NCBI RefSeq assembly: GCF_900411315.1
Contig: NZ_LS990887.1
Location: forward strand, 1,740,647-1,804,646
DNA length: 64,000 nt
From: Corynebacterium senegalense
Lineage (GTDB): Bacteria; Actinomycetota; Actinomycetes; Mycobacteriales; Mycobacteriaceae
Direction of reading: 5' to 3'
Part shown: in pieces, positions 33,827-43,130 of the stretch
Numbering within the stretch: the first letter of the stretch is position 1
Layout: every line of letters begins with the position of its first letter
Program-made: the position numbers and the translations under genes
The notes under the pieces: model-generated
Databases searched by the model: none
Seen by the model: the letters and a program-made list of their open reading frames with translations, nothing else
Told to the model about the DNA's origin: nothing

Positions 33827-33846
33827 GCGCGCGGAAGCCGGGCCCG

Positions 33847-35247
33847 ATGATTTACCGTCCCCTGTCCCTGCGGGATTCCGCGAGCCGGATTCCCCTGCAG
33901 AAGAGCCTCGTCGGCGTCGTCCTCGTCGTGTCCGTGCTGGCGATGGCGATGAGCTTCACCGCGGTGTACCTCCTCATGCGGGGGCTGCTCTACCAGCGCG
34001 CGGACGACCAGCTGCGCGCCGGGCTGGACACGTGGGCGGCGCAGGTCTCGCCCTGGCCCAACACGGGCGCGCCGAGCGAGTTCACGCAGGCGATCTACTA
34101 CCCGAGCCTGGACAAGACCATCAGCTACTTCACCCCTGCGAGCCCGCCCGACTACTCGCAGCTGAAGGGGCAGGAGCCGCAGACGATCACGTCGAGCAAG
34201 AACGTTGAGCCGGAGCGCTCCTACCGGGCGCTGGCGCGCTACAACCCCGACGGCAGCATCCAGTACGTGGCCAAGTCCCTCGACTCGGAGCGCCGCATGC
34301 TGGCCTCCCTGGCCATCACGGAGGCGGGTATCTGCGGGCTGGCCGTGTTCTTCATCGCCTTCGCGGGCAACTACCTGGTCCGCCGGGCGCTCGCCCCGCT
34401 TCGCGACGTCGAGAACACCGCCCTGGCCATCGCCGACGGCGACATCTCCCGGCGCGTCCCCTCCTGGCCGAGGGAGACCGAGGTGGGCAAGCTGTCCTAC
34501 GCGGTGAACACGATGGTGGGGCAGCTGCAGGAATCGCTGGAGGAGTCGCGCGCGAAGGAGGAGCAGATGCGCCGCTTCGTCGGCGACGCCTCCCACGAGC
34601 TGCGCACGCCCCTGACCAGCATCCGCGGCTACGCCGAGCTCTACCACAAGGGGATGGCGCCGGACGCCGACATGGTGCTGAGCAAGATCGACCAGGAGTC
34701 GGGGCGGATGAAGCTGCTGGTGGAGGACCTCCTCTCGCTCACCCGCGCGGAGGGCGCACAGCTGCAGACCCGCACCGTGGACATGCTCGAGCTGTGCGCC
34801 TCGGCGGCGGACTCGGCGCGCGCGGCTTTCCCCGAGCGCTCCGTGACAATCACGAACGACACCCTCAAGGTCCCCACCGTGGAGGGCGACCCCGACCGCC
34901 TGCACCAGGTCATGCTGAACCTGATCACCAACGCCTTCAAGCACGGCGGCCCGGAGGCGAAGGTGAGGATCACCCTGCGCGAGAACCTGGACAAGGTCTT
35001 CATCGACATCGCCGACGACGGGGTGGGCATGGAGCCGAAGGACGCCGAGCACATCTTCGAGCGCTTCTACCGCGCCGACGTCTCCCGCAACCGCGCCAGC
35101 GGCGGAGGTTCCGGCCTGGGGCTGGCCATCACGAAGTCTCTGGTGGAGCAGCACGGTGGCGCGATCTCGGTCAAGACCGCGCCGGGCCAAGGGTCCACGT
35201 TCACCATCTCCCTGCCGATGCTCCACGAAAACTCCCCGCGGGCTTGA
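33847..35247 (+). CDS. phoS: Sensor histidine kinase PhoS
   Basis: The 466-residue partner of PhoR starts at ATG 33847, 20 bases after phoR. One transmembrane helix (about 22-45), an extracellular sensor of about 110 residues, a second helix (about 158-178) and a HAMP domain precede the H-box with phospho-acceptor His (VGDASHELRTPLTSI), then N (NLITNAFKHGG), G1 (DDGVGM), F (IFERFYR) and G2 (GGGSGLGLAI) boxes. All catalytic motifs are intact. It senses phosphate limitation in C. glutamicum. Confidence 0.9.
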   Translation: MIYRPLSLRDSASRIPLQKSLVGVVLVVSVLAMAMSFTAVYLLMRGLLYQRADDQLRAGLDTWAAQVSPWPNTGAPSEFTQAIYYPSLDKTISYFTPASPPDYSQLKGQEPQTITSSKNVEPERSYRALARYNPDGSIQYVAKSLDSERRMLASLAITEAGICGLAVFFIAFAGNYLVRRALAPLRDVENTALAIADGDISRRVPSWPRETEVGKLSYAVNTMVGQLQESLEESRAKEEQMRRFVGDASHELRTPLTSIRGYAELYHKGMAPDADMVLSKIDQESGRMKLLVEDLLSLTRAEGAQLQTRTVDMLELCASAADSARAAFPERSVTITNDTLKVPTVEGDPDRLHQVMLNLITNAFKHGGPEAKVRITLRENLDKVFIDIADDGVGMEPKDAEHIFERFYRADVSRNRASGGGSGLGLAITKSLVEQHGGAISVKTAPGQGSTFTISLPMLHENSPRA

Positions 35248-35276
35248 CTTTTCCCCTGCGGCAGGCGGTCCACTGT
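35244..35276 (+). promoter_or_regulatory. MerR-type promoter with dyad before the TipA-like gene
   Basis: TTGACT (35244-35249) and CACTGT (35271-35276) are 21 bases apart, an over-long spacer holding the perfect dyad CCTGCGGCAGG (35255-35265). MerR-family regulators act at such stretched promoters, and the gene starts six bases later, so autoregulation is likely. Confidence 0.55.
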
Positions 35277-35281
35277 CCACC

Positions 35282-36025
35282 ATGCACCTGATCAGCGAAG
35301 CAGCGGAGGCCATCGGGGTCTCGCCGAAAGCGTTGCGGCACTGGGACGCGATGGGGCTTCTCGTCCCGCGCCGCGAGGGGGCCTACCGCGTCTACTCGGA
35401 CGACGACCTCAAGCGCGGGGCCTCCATCGCCCTGTTCCAGACGGCGGGGATCCCCCTCGCGGAGATCGCACCGCTTCTCGACGCCCCACCGGCCGAGCTC
35501 CTCACCGCAGCGCTGCGGCGCCACCGCCGCGCCCTGCAGGAAAAGGCGCGGCTGCTGAAAAACCAGGTGCGGACAGTGGATCAACTCATCAAGGAGGCAA
35601 ACATGGACAAGTTGAGCACGTACCTCGGCGAGCACATGGGCGAGTACCAGCGCGAGGCCGAGGAGAGGTGGGGCGGCACGAGGGAGTGGGCCCGATCGCA
35701 GAACAATCTCGCCGCGATGGGCGGCGGGGACATCCGGGCATTCCAAGAGGAACAGGAGGAGTTCGCGGCCGCGCTGACCCGCGCCCGCGAGAGCGGCGTC
35801 GCGCCCGGCTCCGAGGAGGCGGACGCCCTGGTCCTGCGCCACCGCGAGGCGCTCGGCGCCTGGTACCCCGTCACCGCGGCGCGCCAGCTCATTCTGGCCC
35901 GGATGTACGTCGAAGACGAGCGCTTCCACGCCGCGTACGCGGGGGAGCAGGACTACCTGCTGCGGCTCGTCGAAAAGCGGGCGGAGCGGGAGGGCGTTGA
36001 CCTTGCCCAGCCCGCGTGGGATTAG
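35282..36025 (+). CDS. MerR-family regulator with TipAS-type ligand-binding domain
   Basis: The 247-residue product has an N-terminal MerR winged helix (LISEAAEAIGVSPKALRHWD), a dimerisation coiled coil (about 75-107) and a C-terminal TipAS-like domain (EAEERWGGTREWARSQ ... LILARMYVEDERFHAAY). In Streptomyces TipAL, TipAS binds thiopeptides covalently and switches on the promoter. An in-frame ATG at 35603 (residue 108) with AAGGAGG six bases upstream should also yield the TipAS domain alone. It ends three bases into the convergent HIT gene. Confidence 0.88.
   Translation: MHLISEAAEAIGVSPKALRHWDAMGLLVPRREGAYRVYSDDDLKRGASIALFQTAGIPLAEIAPLLDAPPAELLTAALRRHRRALQEKARLLKNQVRTVDQLIKEANMDKLSTYLGEHMGEYQREAEERWGGTREWARSQNNLAAMGGGDIRAFQEEQEEFAAALTRARESGVAPGSEEADALVLRHREALGAWYPVTAARQLILARMYVEDERFHAAYAGEQDYLLRLVEKRAEREGVDLAQPAWD
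35591..35605 (+). promoter_or_regulatory. Internal ribosome binding site for a TipAS-like short product
   Basis: AAGGAGG (35591-35597) is complementary to the 16S rRNA tail and lies five bases before in-frame ATG 35603. Translation from here gives a 140-residue ligand-binding domain without the DNA-binding part, close to the size of Streptomyces TipAS (144 residues, from memory). Confidence 0.7.
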
Positions 36026-36444
36026 CGGCGGCCAGCCTCGTTGGTGCCCAGCCGCTCGCGCAGCAGCTCCGCGGCCTCGTCCATCTTCGCCTGGTCTGTC
36101 TGGTCGGCGGGCGTGACGTTGGCCAGGTTGTAGCCGGACATGTCGTTGGCGGGGAAGACGTGGATGTGCGCGTGGGGCACCTCGAAGCCTGCGATGAGGT
36201 AGCCGGCGCGCTGGGAACCGAAGGCGTCGATAAGCGCTTGCCCGATCTCCTTGGCCACCTCGTTCATGTGGGTCCACAGGGCGGGGGAGAGGTCGGTCCA
36301 CTTGTCCACCTCCTCGACGGGCACAACGAGGGTGTGGCCGTAGGCGATCGGCTCGATGGAGAGAAACGCCGCCACCGTCTCGTCGCGGTAGATGAAGCGG
36401 CCGGGCAGTTCCCCGTTCAGGATCTTGGTGAATACGGTGCTCAT
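36022..36444 (-). CDS. HIT family nucleotide hydrolase
   Basis: The 140-residue HINT-type protein has the histidine triad HAHIHVFP, N-terminal [15 protein letters not shown] and central [12 protein letters not shown]. It probably hydrolyses nucleoside phosphoramidates or dinucleotides. ATG 36444 lies eight bases from TAGCCT (fwd 36453-36458), so the mRNA is probably leaderless. Its promoter is back to back with that of purD. Confidence 0.92.
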   Translation of the reverse strand: MSTVFTKILNGELPGRFIYRDETVAAFLSIEPIAYGHTLVVPVEEVDKWTDLSPALWTHMNEVAKEIGQALIDAFGSQRAGYLIAGFEVPHAHIHVFPANDMSGYNLANVTPADQTDQAKMDEAAELLRERLGTNEAGRR

Positions 36445-36452
36445 GCCCGCCC

Positions 36453-36468
36453 AGGCTACCGGTAAGTT
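36453..36468. promoter_or_regulatory. Back-to-back -10 elements of hit and purD
   Basis: The minus-strand TAGCCT (36458-36453) and the plus-strand TAAGTT (36463-36468) are four bases apart. Each is 7-8 bases from its start codon, so only 31 bases separate two divergent leaderless genes and each -35 must lie inside the other coding region. Confidence 0.6.
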
Positions 36469-36475
36469 AGGGGCC

Positions 36476-37729
36476 ATGCGCATCCTTGTTATCGGTTCGG
36501 GCGGCCGTGAACACGCCCTTCTAGCTGGGTTGAAGGGCAACGAGTTGCACGTCGCGCCAGGCAACGCCGGCATGGCGTCGCTCGCCGAGATCCACCCGGT
36601 GGACGTGGCCTCGCCGGAGGCGATCGTCTCGCTCGCCCGCGAGGTCGCCGCGGAGCTTGTGGTCATCGGCCCGGAGGTGCCGCTGGTCGCGGGGGCCGCC
36701 GACGCGCTCGCCGAGGCTGGCATCGATGTCTTCGGCCCGACCAAGGCCGCCGCGCAGCTCGAGGGCTCCAAGGCCTTCGCCAAGGAGGTTATGGCCGCGG
36801 CGGGCGTGCTCACCGCTTCGGCGACGCGCGTGACGGAGCTGGCGGAGATCGAGGAGGCCCTCAACGGATACGGCCCGAACTACGTGGTCAAGGATGACGG
36901 GCTGGCCGGCGGCAAGGGCGTCGTGGTCACCCAGGACCGCGCCGCCGCCGCGGCGCACGCCCGCGCCGTGATCGAGGCCGGCAACCCCGTATTGCTAGAG
37001 TCCTTCCTCGAGGGCCCGGAGGTCTCGCTGTTCTGCCTCGTCGACGGCGAGACCGTCGTGCCGCTGCTCCCCGCCCAGGACCACAAGCGCGCCCACGACA
37101 ACGACGCCGGGCCCAACACCGGCGGCATGGGCGCCTACACGCCGCTGCCGTGGCTGCCCGACAACGGCGTCGAGCGCATCGTGGCCGAGATCGCCGAGCC
37201 CGTCGCCCGCGAGATGGTCGCCCGCGGCATCCCCTACCAGGGCATCCTCTACGTCGGCGCCGCCTGGGGGCCGGAGGGCCCGGCGGTGGTCGAGTTCAAC
37301 GCCCGCTTCGGCGACCCCGAGACCCAGCCCGTGCTCTCGCTGCTGATAACGCCGCTTGTCGACGCCCTGAGCGCCGTCGCCACCGGCACCCTCGCCGAGC
37401 TAGCCCCGCTCGAGTGGGAGGACGGCTACGCCGCCACCGTCGTGCTCGCCGCGGAGGACTACCCGGCCGCGCCGCGCACCGGCGACGCGATCACCGGCGA
37501 GGGCCTCGACGACCCGGCCCGCGTCCTCCACGCCGGCACCGCACTGCAGGACGGTGTGCTCGTCTCCTCCGGCGGGCGCGTGCTCAACGCTATGGGCAAG
37601 GGGGCAACGCTGGAGGAGGCCGTCGATAAGGCGTACGAGGCTATCGGGAAGATAACCCTGCAGGGGTCCTTCTACCGCCGCGACATCGCGCGCAAGGCGA
37701 TCGAGGGCGACATCCGCGTGGACAGCTAA
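36476..37729 (+). CDS. purD: Phosphoribosylamine--glycine ligase
   Basis: The 417-residue ATP-grasp enzyme for step 2 of purine synthesis makes glycinamide ribonucleotide. N-terminal [12 protein letters not shown]-grasp glycine loop [13 protein letters not shown], family signature RFGDPETQ and the [20 protein letters not shown] stretch are present. ATG 36476 is chosen over the longer frame because the -10 TAAGTT is seven bases upstream. Confidence 0.96.
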   Translation: MRILVIGSGGREHALLAGLKGNELHVAPGNAGMASLAEIHPVDVASPEAIVSLAREVAAELVVIGPEVPLVAGAADALAEAGIDVFGPTKAAAQLEGSKAFAKEVMAAAGVLTASATRVTELAEIEEALNGYGPNYVVKDDGLAGGKGVVVTQDRAAAAAHARAVIEAGNPVLLESFLEGPEVSLFCLVDGETVVPLLPAQDHKRAHDNDAGPNTGGMGAYTPLPWLPDNGVERIVAEIAEPVAREMVARGIPYQGILYVGAAWGPEGPAVVEFNARFGDPETQPVLSLLITPLVDALSAVATGTLAELAPLEWEDGYAATVVLAAEDYPAAPRTGDAITGEGLDDPARVLHAGTALQDGVLVSSGGRVLNAMGKGATLEEAVDKAYEAIGKITLQGSFYRRDIARKAIEGDIRVDS

Positions 37730-37766
37730 GTTCCGCTGGTCAGCGCCGCGTGCGATAATGACACCC

Positions 37767-39197
37767 GTGGCTGAAAAACCGATGAACGCGAACGTCCTGT
37801 CCAACCGCTACGCCTCGCCCGAGATGGCCAGGCTGTGGAGCGCCGAGCACAAGATCGTCCTGGAGCGCCAGCTCTGGGTCGCCGTGATGAAGGCCCAGCA
37901 GGGCCTCGGCGTGGACATTCCGGACGAGGCCATCGCGGCCTACGAGAAGGTCCTCGACCGGGTGGACCTGGCCTCGATCGCCGAGCGCGAGAAGGTCACC
38001 CGGCACGACGTGAAGGCCCGCATCGAGGAGTTCAACGCGCTCGCCGGCCACGAGCACATCCACAAGGGGATGACCAGCCGCGACCTGACCGAAAACGTCG
38101 AGCAGCTGCAGATCGTCCGTGCCCTGGAACTGACGCGCGACAAGGCGATTGCCCTGCTCAAGGCGGTGGGCAACCGTGCGGAGCAGTACAAGTCGCTGGT
38201 CATGGCCGGCCGCTCCCACAACGTCGCGGCGCAGGCCACCACCCTGGGCAAGCGCTTCGCCTCCGCGGCGGACGAGATCCTGCTCGCCGTCGAGCGCATT
38301 GAGACGCTTCTCAGCGGCTATCCGCTGCGCGGCATCAAGGGCCCGATGGGCACCGCCCAGGACATGCTCGACCTCATGGGCGGCGACGAGGCCAAGCTCC
38401 GCGAGCTCGAGAGCCAGATTGCCCGCCACCTCGGCTTCACCCGCACCTTCGACTCGGTGGGCCAGGTCTACCCGCGCAGCCTCGACTTCGACGCCATCTC
38501 CGCCCTCGTCCAGCTGGGCGCCGGGCCGTCGTCGCTCGCCACCACCATCCGGCTCATGGCCGGCAACGAGACGGTCACCGAGGGCTTCAAGGAGGGCCAG
38601 GTCGGCTCGTCCGCCATGCCCCACAAGATGAACGCGCGCTCCTGCGAGCGCGTCGGCGGCTTCCAGGCCATCCTGCGCGGCTACCTCACCATGGTCGCCG
38701 ACCTCTCCGGCCAGCAGTGGAACGAGGGCGACGTGTTTTGTTCCGTGGTGCGCCGCGTTGCGCTGCCGGACGCGTTCTTCGCCATCGACGGCCAGCTGGA
38801 GACTTTCCTGACGGTGCTGGACGAGTTCGGCGCCTTCCCGGCCATGATCAACCGCGAGCTGGACCGCTACCTGCCGTTCTTGGCCACCACCCGCATCCTC
38901 ATGGCGGCGGTGCGCGCGGGCGTGGGCCGCGAAACCGCGCACGAGGTGATCAAGGAAAACGCCGTCGCGATGGCGTTGGACATGCGCGAGAACGGTGCGG
39001 AGCAGAACCTCATCGAGCGCCTCGCCGGCGACGAGCGCCTGCCGCTGGACCGCGCCGCCCTCGACGCCGCGCTGGCTGACCGCCACGCCTTCATCGGCGC
39101 CGCGGAGTCCCAGGTCGACGGCGTGCTCGCGCGCATTCAGACGCTTGTCGACGCCCACCCCGACGCCGCCGCCTACACGCCCGGCGAGATCCTCTAG
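37767..39197 (+). CDS. purB: Adenylosuccinate lyase
   Basis: The 476-residue fumarase/aspartase-superfamily enzyme acts twice in purine synthesis (SAICAR and adenylosuccinate cleavage). Signature GSSAMPHKMN, the catalytic His in AGRSHNVAAQ (TxH region) and EHIHKGMTSRDLTEN are clear. GTG 37767 is preferred: the extended -10 TGCGATAAT (37751-37759) ends seven bases before it, while ATG 37758 overlaps that -10. The 3' end overlaps the convergent lipoprotein gene by four bases. Confidence 0.96.
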   Translation: MAEKPMNANVLSNRYASPEMARLWSAEHKIVLERQLWVAVMKAQQGLGVDIPDEAIAAYEKVLDRVDLASIAEREKVTRHDVKARIEEFNALAGHEHIHKGMTSRDLTENVEQLQIVRALELTRDKAIALLKAVGNRAEQYKSLVMAGRSHNVAAQATTLGKRFASAADEILLAVERIETLLSGYPLRGIKGPMGTAQDMLDLMGGDEAKLRELESQIARHLGFTRTFDSVGQVYPRSLDFDAISALVQLGAGPSSLATTIRLMAGNETVTEGFKEGQVGSSAMPHKMNARSCERVGGFQAILRGYLTMVADLSGQQWNEGDVFCSVVRRVALPDAFFAIDGQLETFLTVLDEFGAFPAMINRELDRYLPFLATTRILMAAVRAGVGRETAHEVIKENAVAMALDMRENGAEQNLIERLAGDERLPLDRAALDAALADRHAFIGAAESQVDGVLARIQTLVDAHPDAAAYTPGEIL

Positions 39198-39889
39198 TCG
39201 TCCTCGGTCCACGTGACCGCCTGCGCCGGCTGCGCGGGGTTGCGCGGGCTGGGCAGGGTGTTCAGGCGCACGCCGGTGCCCACGATGCCGGGGTCGCGCT
39301 GCCCCTCCCAGGACACCACGGCGGTGGTGTAGGTCTGCCCGATGCGCATGTCGCCGGTGTAGGCGGGCACCTCCTCGCCCCGGTCGAGGCCGCAGTAGCG
39401 CTCGTCGCCGACGCCCACGAAGTTCGCGTTCGTGCCGTAGTCGTCCACGGGGGTGAGGGTGGGCAGCTCGACGGAGACGGGGGCGTCGGCCCGCCCGAGA
39501 GCGCTGCCGAGGGGCGTGAAGGTGACCGGGAAGCAGAAGAACTGCTTGACGCGCTCGGGCGGGGCGTCGCCAATGCTCTGCGGGTCCCTGCCGATGTTCT
39601 CCTTCACCTGGGCGAGGCTCAGCGTCTCGGGCTCGTGCACCGTGACCTCCCAGTAGACGGGGACGCCGGTGGAGTAGTTGGTGGTGACGATCTTCGCGGG
39701 CTCGTCGAAGCTCAGGGTTTCGCCGTCGTCGGTGGGGGTGAAGCCCTCCGGCTGGTTGCGCAGCTCGGTGACGGGCTGATTGTCGGCGGGGTCGACGGAG
39801 CCGCACGCCGCCAGGGCGAGCGGCAGCGCGGTGACCAGCGCGGCGGCCAGCGGGCGAGTGGCGGAGGCAAGACGGTGGGGCACGTGCAT
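39194..39889 (-). CDS. Secreted lipoprotein of unknown function
   Basis: The 231-residue product has a signal peptide with lipobox ALAAC. The mature protein is beta-rich with two Cys (FFCFPVTF and RYCGLDRG) and a proline-rich C-terminus (LPSPRNPAQPAQAV). No domain is recognised. ATG 39889 lies seven bases from TAGAGT (fwd 39897-39902), giving a leaderless transcript. A hypothetical gene stands between purB and purC in C. glutamicum too (from memory), so it is probably a conserved envelope protein. Confidence 0.75.
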   Translation of the reverse strand: MHVPHRLASATRPLAAALVTALPLALAACGSVDPADNQPVTELRNQPEGFTPTDDGETLSFDEPAKIVTTNYSTGVPVYWEVTVHEPETLSLAQVKENIGRDPQSIGDAPPERVKQFFCFPVTFTPLGSALGRADAPVSVELPTLTPVDDYGTNANFVGVGDERYCGLDRGEEVPAYTGDMRIGQTYTTAVVSWEGQRDPGIVGTGVRLNTLPSPRNPAQPAQAVTWTEDD

Positions 39890-39969
39890 GGCACTTACTC
39901 TAAGCCACCGGACCCGCGGCTCTGCGCAGCGATTTCCCGTCTGGCGTCGCGGGACTACACTTGGGCGTC

Positions 39970-40866
39970 ATGCGTCCAGAGCTCTCTGACTACGACCACC
40001 TTTCCGGCGGCAAGGTCCGCGAAATCTACGAGGTGGATGCCGACACCCTGCTGATGGTGGCCACCGACCGGATTTCCGCGTTCGACTTCTCGCTCGACCC
40101 GGAGATCCCGGACAAGGGTCGGGTGCTCACGGCCACGTCGATGTTCTTCTTCGACCTGCTGTCCGACGTCCCGAACCACCTCGCGGGCCCGATCGACGAC
40201 GAGCGCATCCCCGAGGAGGTCCTCGGACGGGCGCAGGTGGTCAAGCGCCTGGAGATGGTCGCGTTCGAGTGCGTTGCGCGCGGCTACCTCACCGGCTCGG
40301 GCAAGAAGGAGTACGACAAGACGGGCGCGGTGTGCGGCGTCGAGCTGCCGGCCGGGCTGGCCGAGGCCTCGAAGCTGCCCGAGCCCATCTTCACCCCCGC
40401 CACGAAGGCGGAGCAGGGCGACCACGACGAGAACGTCTCGTTTTCCTACATGGCCAACAAGTTGGGCACCGAGCTCGCGGAGAAGCTTCGCGACGCCACC
40501 CTGCGCGTCTACTCCCGCGCCGCCGACTACGCCGAGACCCGCGGCATCATCCTGGCGGACACCAAGCTGGAGTTCGGCCTCGATGAAAACGGCGAGCTCG
40601 TCCTCGCGGACGAGGTGCTCACCCCGGACTCATCGCGCTACTGGCCGGCCGACTCCTACGAGGAGGGCCGGGTGCAGCCCAGCTTTGACAAGCAGTACGT
40701 CCGCAACTGGCTCACCGGCCCGAAGTCGGGCTGGGACCCGGCGAGCGGCCTGCAGCCGCCGGAGCTGCCGGGCTCCGTCGTGGAGGCCACCCGCGATCGC
40801 TACGTGGAGGCCTACGAGCGCCTGAGCGGCAAGAAGTTCGGCGACTGGCCGGGGGTCATGGCCTAA
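39970..40866 (+). CDS. purC: Phosphoribosylaminoimidazole-succinocarboxamide synthase
   Basis: The 298-residue enzyme adds aspartate to CAIR. Signature regions are [51 protein letters not shown] and [15 protein letters not shown] 39970 follows TACACT (39956-39961) by eight bases, a leaderless start; the upstream GTG at 39961 overlaps that -10. Confidence 0.96.
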   Translation: MRPELSDYDHLSGGKVREIYEVDADTLLMVATDRISAFDFSLDPEIPDKGRVLTATSMFFFDLLSDVPNHLAGPIDDERIPEEVLGRAQVVKRLEMVAFECVARGYLTGSGKKEYDKTGAVCGVELPAGLAEASKLPEPIFTPATKAEQGDHDENVSFSYMANKLGTELAEKLRDATLRVYSRAADYAETRGIILADTKLEFGLDENGELVLADEVLTPDSSRYWPADSYEEGRVQPSFDKQYVRNWLTGPKSGWDPASGLQPPELPGSVVEATRDRYVEAYERLSGKKFGDWPGVMA

Positions 40867-40892
40867 CGGCCCGGCGCGTAAACTCGGCTGGC

Positions 40893-43025
40893 ATGACTGA
40901 TCAGCCGAGCCTCAACGCCCCGCGGGCGCCGAAACACCCGGTCACCCGCTCCTTCCATGGCAGGGAATTCGTGGACGACTACGAGTGGCTGCGCGACAAA
41001 GAGTCCCCTGAGACCATCGCTTATCTCGAGGCGGAGAACGCCTGGACCGAGCAGCGGACGGAGGGCTTCGCGCCGCTGACGGAGGCCGTCTACGGCGAGA
41101 TCAAGTCGCGCATCAAGGAGACGGACATGTCCGTCCCGCAGCGCCAGGGCGACTGGTGGTACTACGCCCGCATGATCGAGGGCAAGAACTACGGCCTGAG
41201 CTGCCGGGTCGCCGCAGATCCCGCGCATCCGTGGACCCCGCCGACGGTTCCCGAGGACGGCTCGGCCCTGCCCGGCGAAGAGGTTCTGCTCGACCTCAAC
41301 GAGCTCGCCGAGGGCCACGACTTCTTCTCCCTCGGGGCCTCCAGCGTCACCACCTCGGGCCGCCTGCTCGCCTACTCCTGCGACACGGCGGGCGACGAGC
41401 GCTTCACGCTGCGCGTCAAGGACCTCACCACCGGCGAGCTTCTCGACGACACGCTTGACGACGTCTTCTACGGCGCCACCTGGGCCGGCGAGACGCACCT
41501 CTTCTACACCCGCGTCGACGACGCCTGGCGCCCCCACCAGGTGTGGCGCCACACCCTCGGCACGCCCACCGAGCAGGACGTGCTGGTCTACGGGGAAACC
41601 GACGAGCGCTACAACGTCTCCGTGGGCGGCGACCGGTCCGACAAGTTCCTCTACATCGTCTCCGGCTCGAAGCTGACCAGCGAGTGGCGGGTGCTGCCGC
41701 TGGAGACCCCAGAGGCGGAGTTCGAGCTCCTCTGGCCCCGCGAGCAGGGCGTGGAGTACGACGTCGACTTCGCGGAGGTCGGCGGCCGCGGCGTGTGGGT
41801 GGTCACGCACAACGCGACCGGCCCGAACTTCGAGGTGGGCATGTGCGGTGTGGGCGAGGGCGGGCGCGTGTCCCTGCGCGAGCTCGAGGTACTCAAGGCC
41901 CACGACGACACCGTGCGCATCGAGGGCGTGGACACCTACCGCGACTTCTGGTTCTGCGCCTACCGCTCCGGCGGGATCAGCAGGGTCGCGGTGGCCGAGG
42001 TGGGCGACGGCGGCGTCTCAGATTTCCGGGAGCTGGAGTTCGACGAGGAGCTCTACACCGTCGGCCTCGGCGGCAACCCGGAGTGGGACGCGCCGGTGGT
42101 GCGCCTGAGCTACTCCTCCTACACGCAGCCGACGCAGCTGTTCGACTACACCGTGGCCACCCGGGAACTCACCCTGCTCAAGGAGCAGGAGGTCCTCGGG
42201 GGCTACGAGCCGGGCGACTACGTGGCCACCCGCATGTGGGCCACCGCCGCCGACGGCACCCGCGTGCCCATGTCCGTGGTGCGCCGGGCCGATCTGGACC
42301 TGAGCACCCCGCACCCGGCGCTGCTCTACGGTTACGGCTCCTACGAGGCGTCGATGGACCCGGGCTTCTCGGTCGCCCGGCTGTCCCTGCTCGACCGCGG
42401 GATGGTGTGGGTGTGCGCCCACGTGCGCGGCGGCGGGGAGATGGGCCGCGCGTGGTACGACCACGGCAAGGGTCTGGAGAAGGTCAACACCTTCACAGAC
42501 TTCATCGCCTGCGCCGACGCGCTCGTGGCCGAGGGCATCACCACCCACGGCCAGCTCGTCGCCGAGGGCGGCTCCGCCGGCGGCCTGCTCATGGGCGCGG
42601 TGGCCAACCTGGCGCCCGAGAAGTTCGCGGGTATCCAGGCGATCGTGCCGTTCGTCGACCCGCTGACAAGCATCCTCATGCCCGAGCTGCCCCTGACCGT
42701 GACCGAGTGGGAGGAATGGGGCGACCCCTACCACGACCCCGAGGTCTACGACTACATAGCGTGCTACGCGCCCTACGAGAACGTCGAGGCCAAGGCGTAC
42801 CCCGACATCCTGGCCGTAACCAGCCTGAACGACACGCGCGTGCTCTACGTCGAGCCCGCCAAGTGGGTGGCCAAGCTGCGCGAGAAGGCGACGGGGGGCG
42901 AGATCCTGCTCAAGACGGAAATGCAGGCCGGGCACGGCGGGGTGTCGGGCCGCTACGCCCGGTGGAAGCAGACCGCCTTCGAGTACGCCTGGGTGCTAGT
43001 ACATAGCGGGGCCGCCCAAGAGTGA
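40893..43025 (+). CDS. ptrB: Oligopeptidase B (S9 prolyl oligopeptidase family)
   Basis: The 710-residue cytoplasmic serine peptidase cleaves short peptides after Arg/Lys. The N-terminal seven-bladed propeller (about 70-400) is followed by the hydrolase domain: Ser in GGSAGGLLMG, Asp in TSLNDTRV and His in MQAGHGGVSG. Acidic residues typical of oligopeptidase B specificity occur around PYENVEAK. ATG 40893 follows TAAACT (40879-40884) by eight bases. Same position (after purC, before dctA) as in C. glutamicum. Confidence 0.95.
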   Translation: MTDQPSLNAPRAPKHPVTRSFHGREFVDDYEWLRDKESPETIAYLEAENAWTEQRTEGFAPLTEAVYGEIKSRIKETDMSVPQRQGDWWYYARMIEGKNYGLSCRVAADPAHPWTPPTVPEDGSALPGEEVLLDLNELAEGHDFFSLGASSVTTSGRLLAYSCDTAGDERFTLRVKDLTTGELLDDTLDDVFYGATWAGETHLFYTRVDDAWRPHQVWRHTLGTPTEQDVLVYGETDERYNVSVGGDRSDKFLYIVSGSKLTSEWRVLPLETPEAEFELLWPREQGVEYDVDFAEVGGRGVWVVTHNATGPNFEVGMCGVGEGGRVSLRELEVLKAHDDTVRIEGVDTYRDFWFCAYRSGGISRVAVAEVGDGGVSDFRELEFDEELYTVGLGGNPEWDAPVVRLSYSSYTQPTQLFDYTVATRELTLLKEQEVLGGYEPGDYVATRMWATAADGTRVPMSVVRRADLDLSTPHPALLYGYGSYEASMDPGFSVARLSLLDRGMVWVCAHVRGGGEMGRAWYDHGKGLEKVNTFTDFIACADALVAEGITTHGQLVAEGGSAGGLLMGAVANLAPEKFAGIQAIVPFVDPLTSILMPELPLTVTEWEEWGDPYHDPEVYDYIACYAPYENVEAKAYPDILAVTSLNDTRVLYVEPAKWVAKLREKATGGEILLKTEMQAGHGGVSGRYARWKQTAFEYAWVLVHSGAAQE

Positions 43026-43076
43026 CGTTGGACACGTTGCGGCACCAATTGCTGTAAAAGGCATCTGGATTGCGTC

Positions 43077-43113
43077 AAGGGGGCGTAAAACTTGTCTAGT
43101 TTTACGCCCCCTT
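43077..43113 (+). terminator. Strong hairpin in the ptrB-dctA gap
   Basis: AAGGGGGCGTAAAACT (43077-43092) pairs perfectly with AGTTTTACGCCCCCTT (43098-43113) around a five-base loop, followed by TCTC. It can end ptrB transcription, but only 17 bases remain before the dctA ATG, so any dctA promoter lies upstream and the hairpin is in its leader. Confidence 0.75.
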
Positions 43114-43130
43114 TCTCAAGCGAGGTACCC

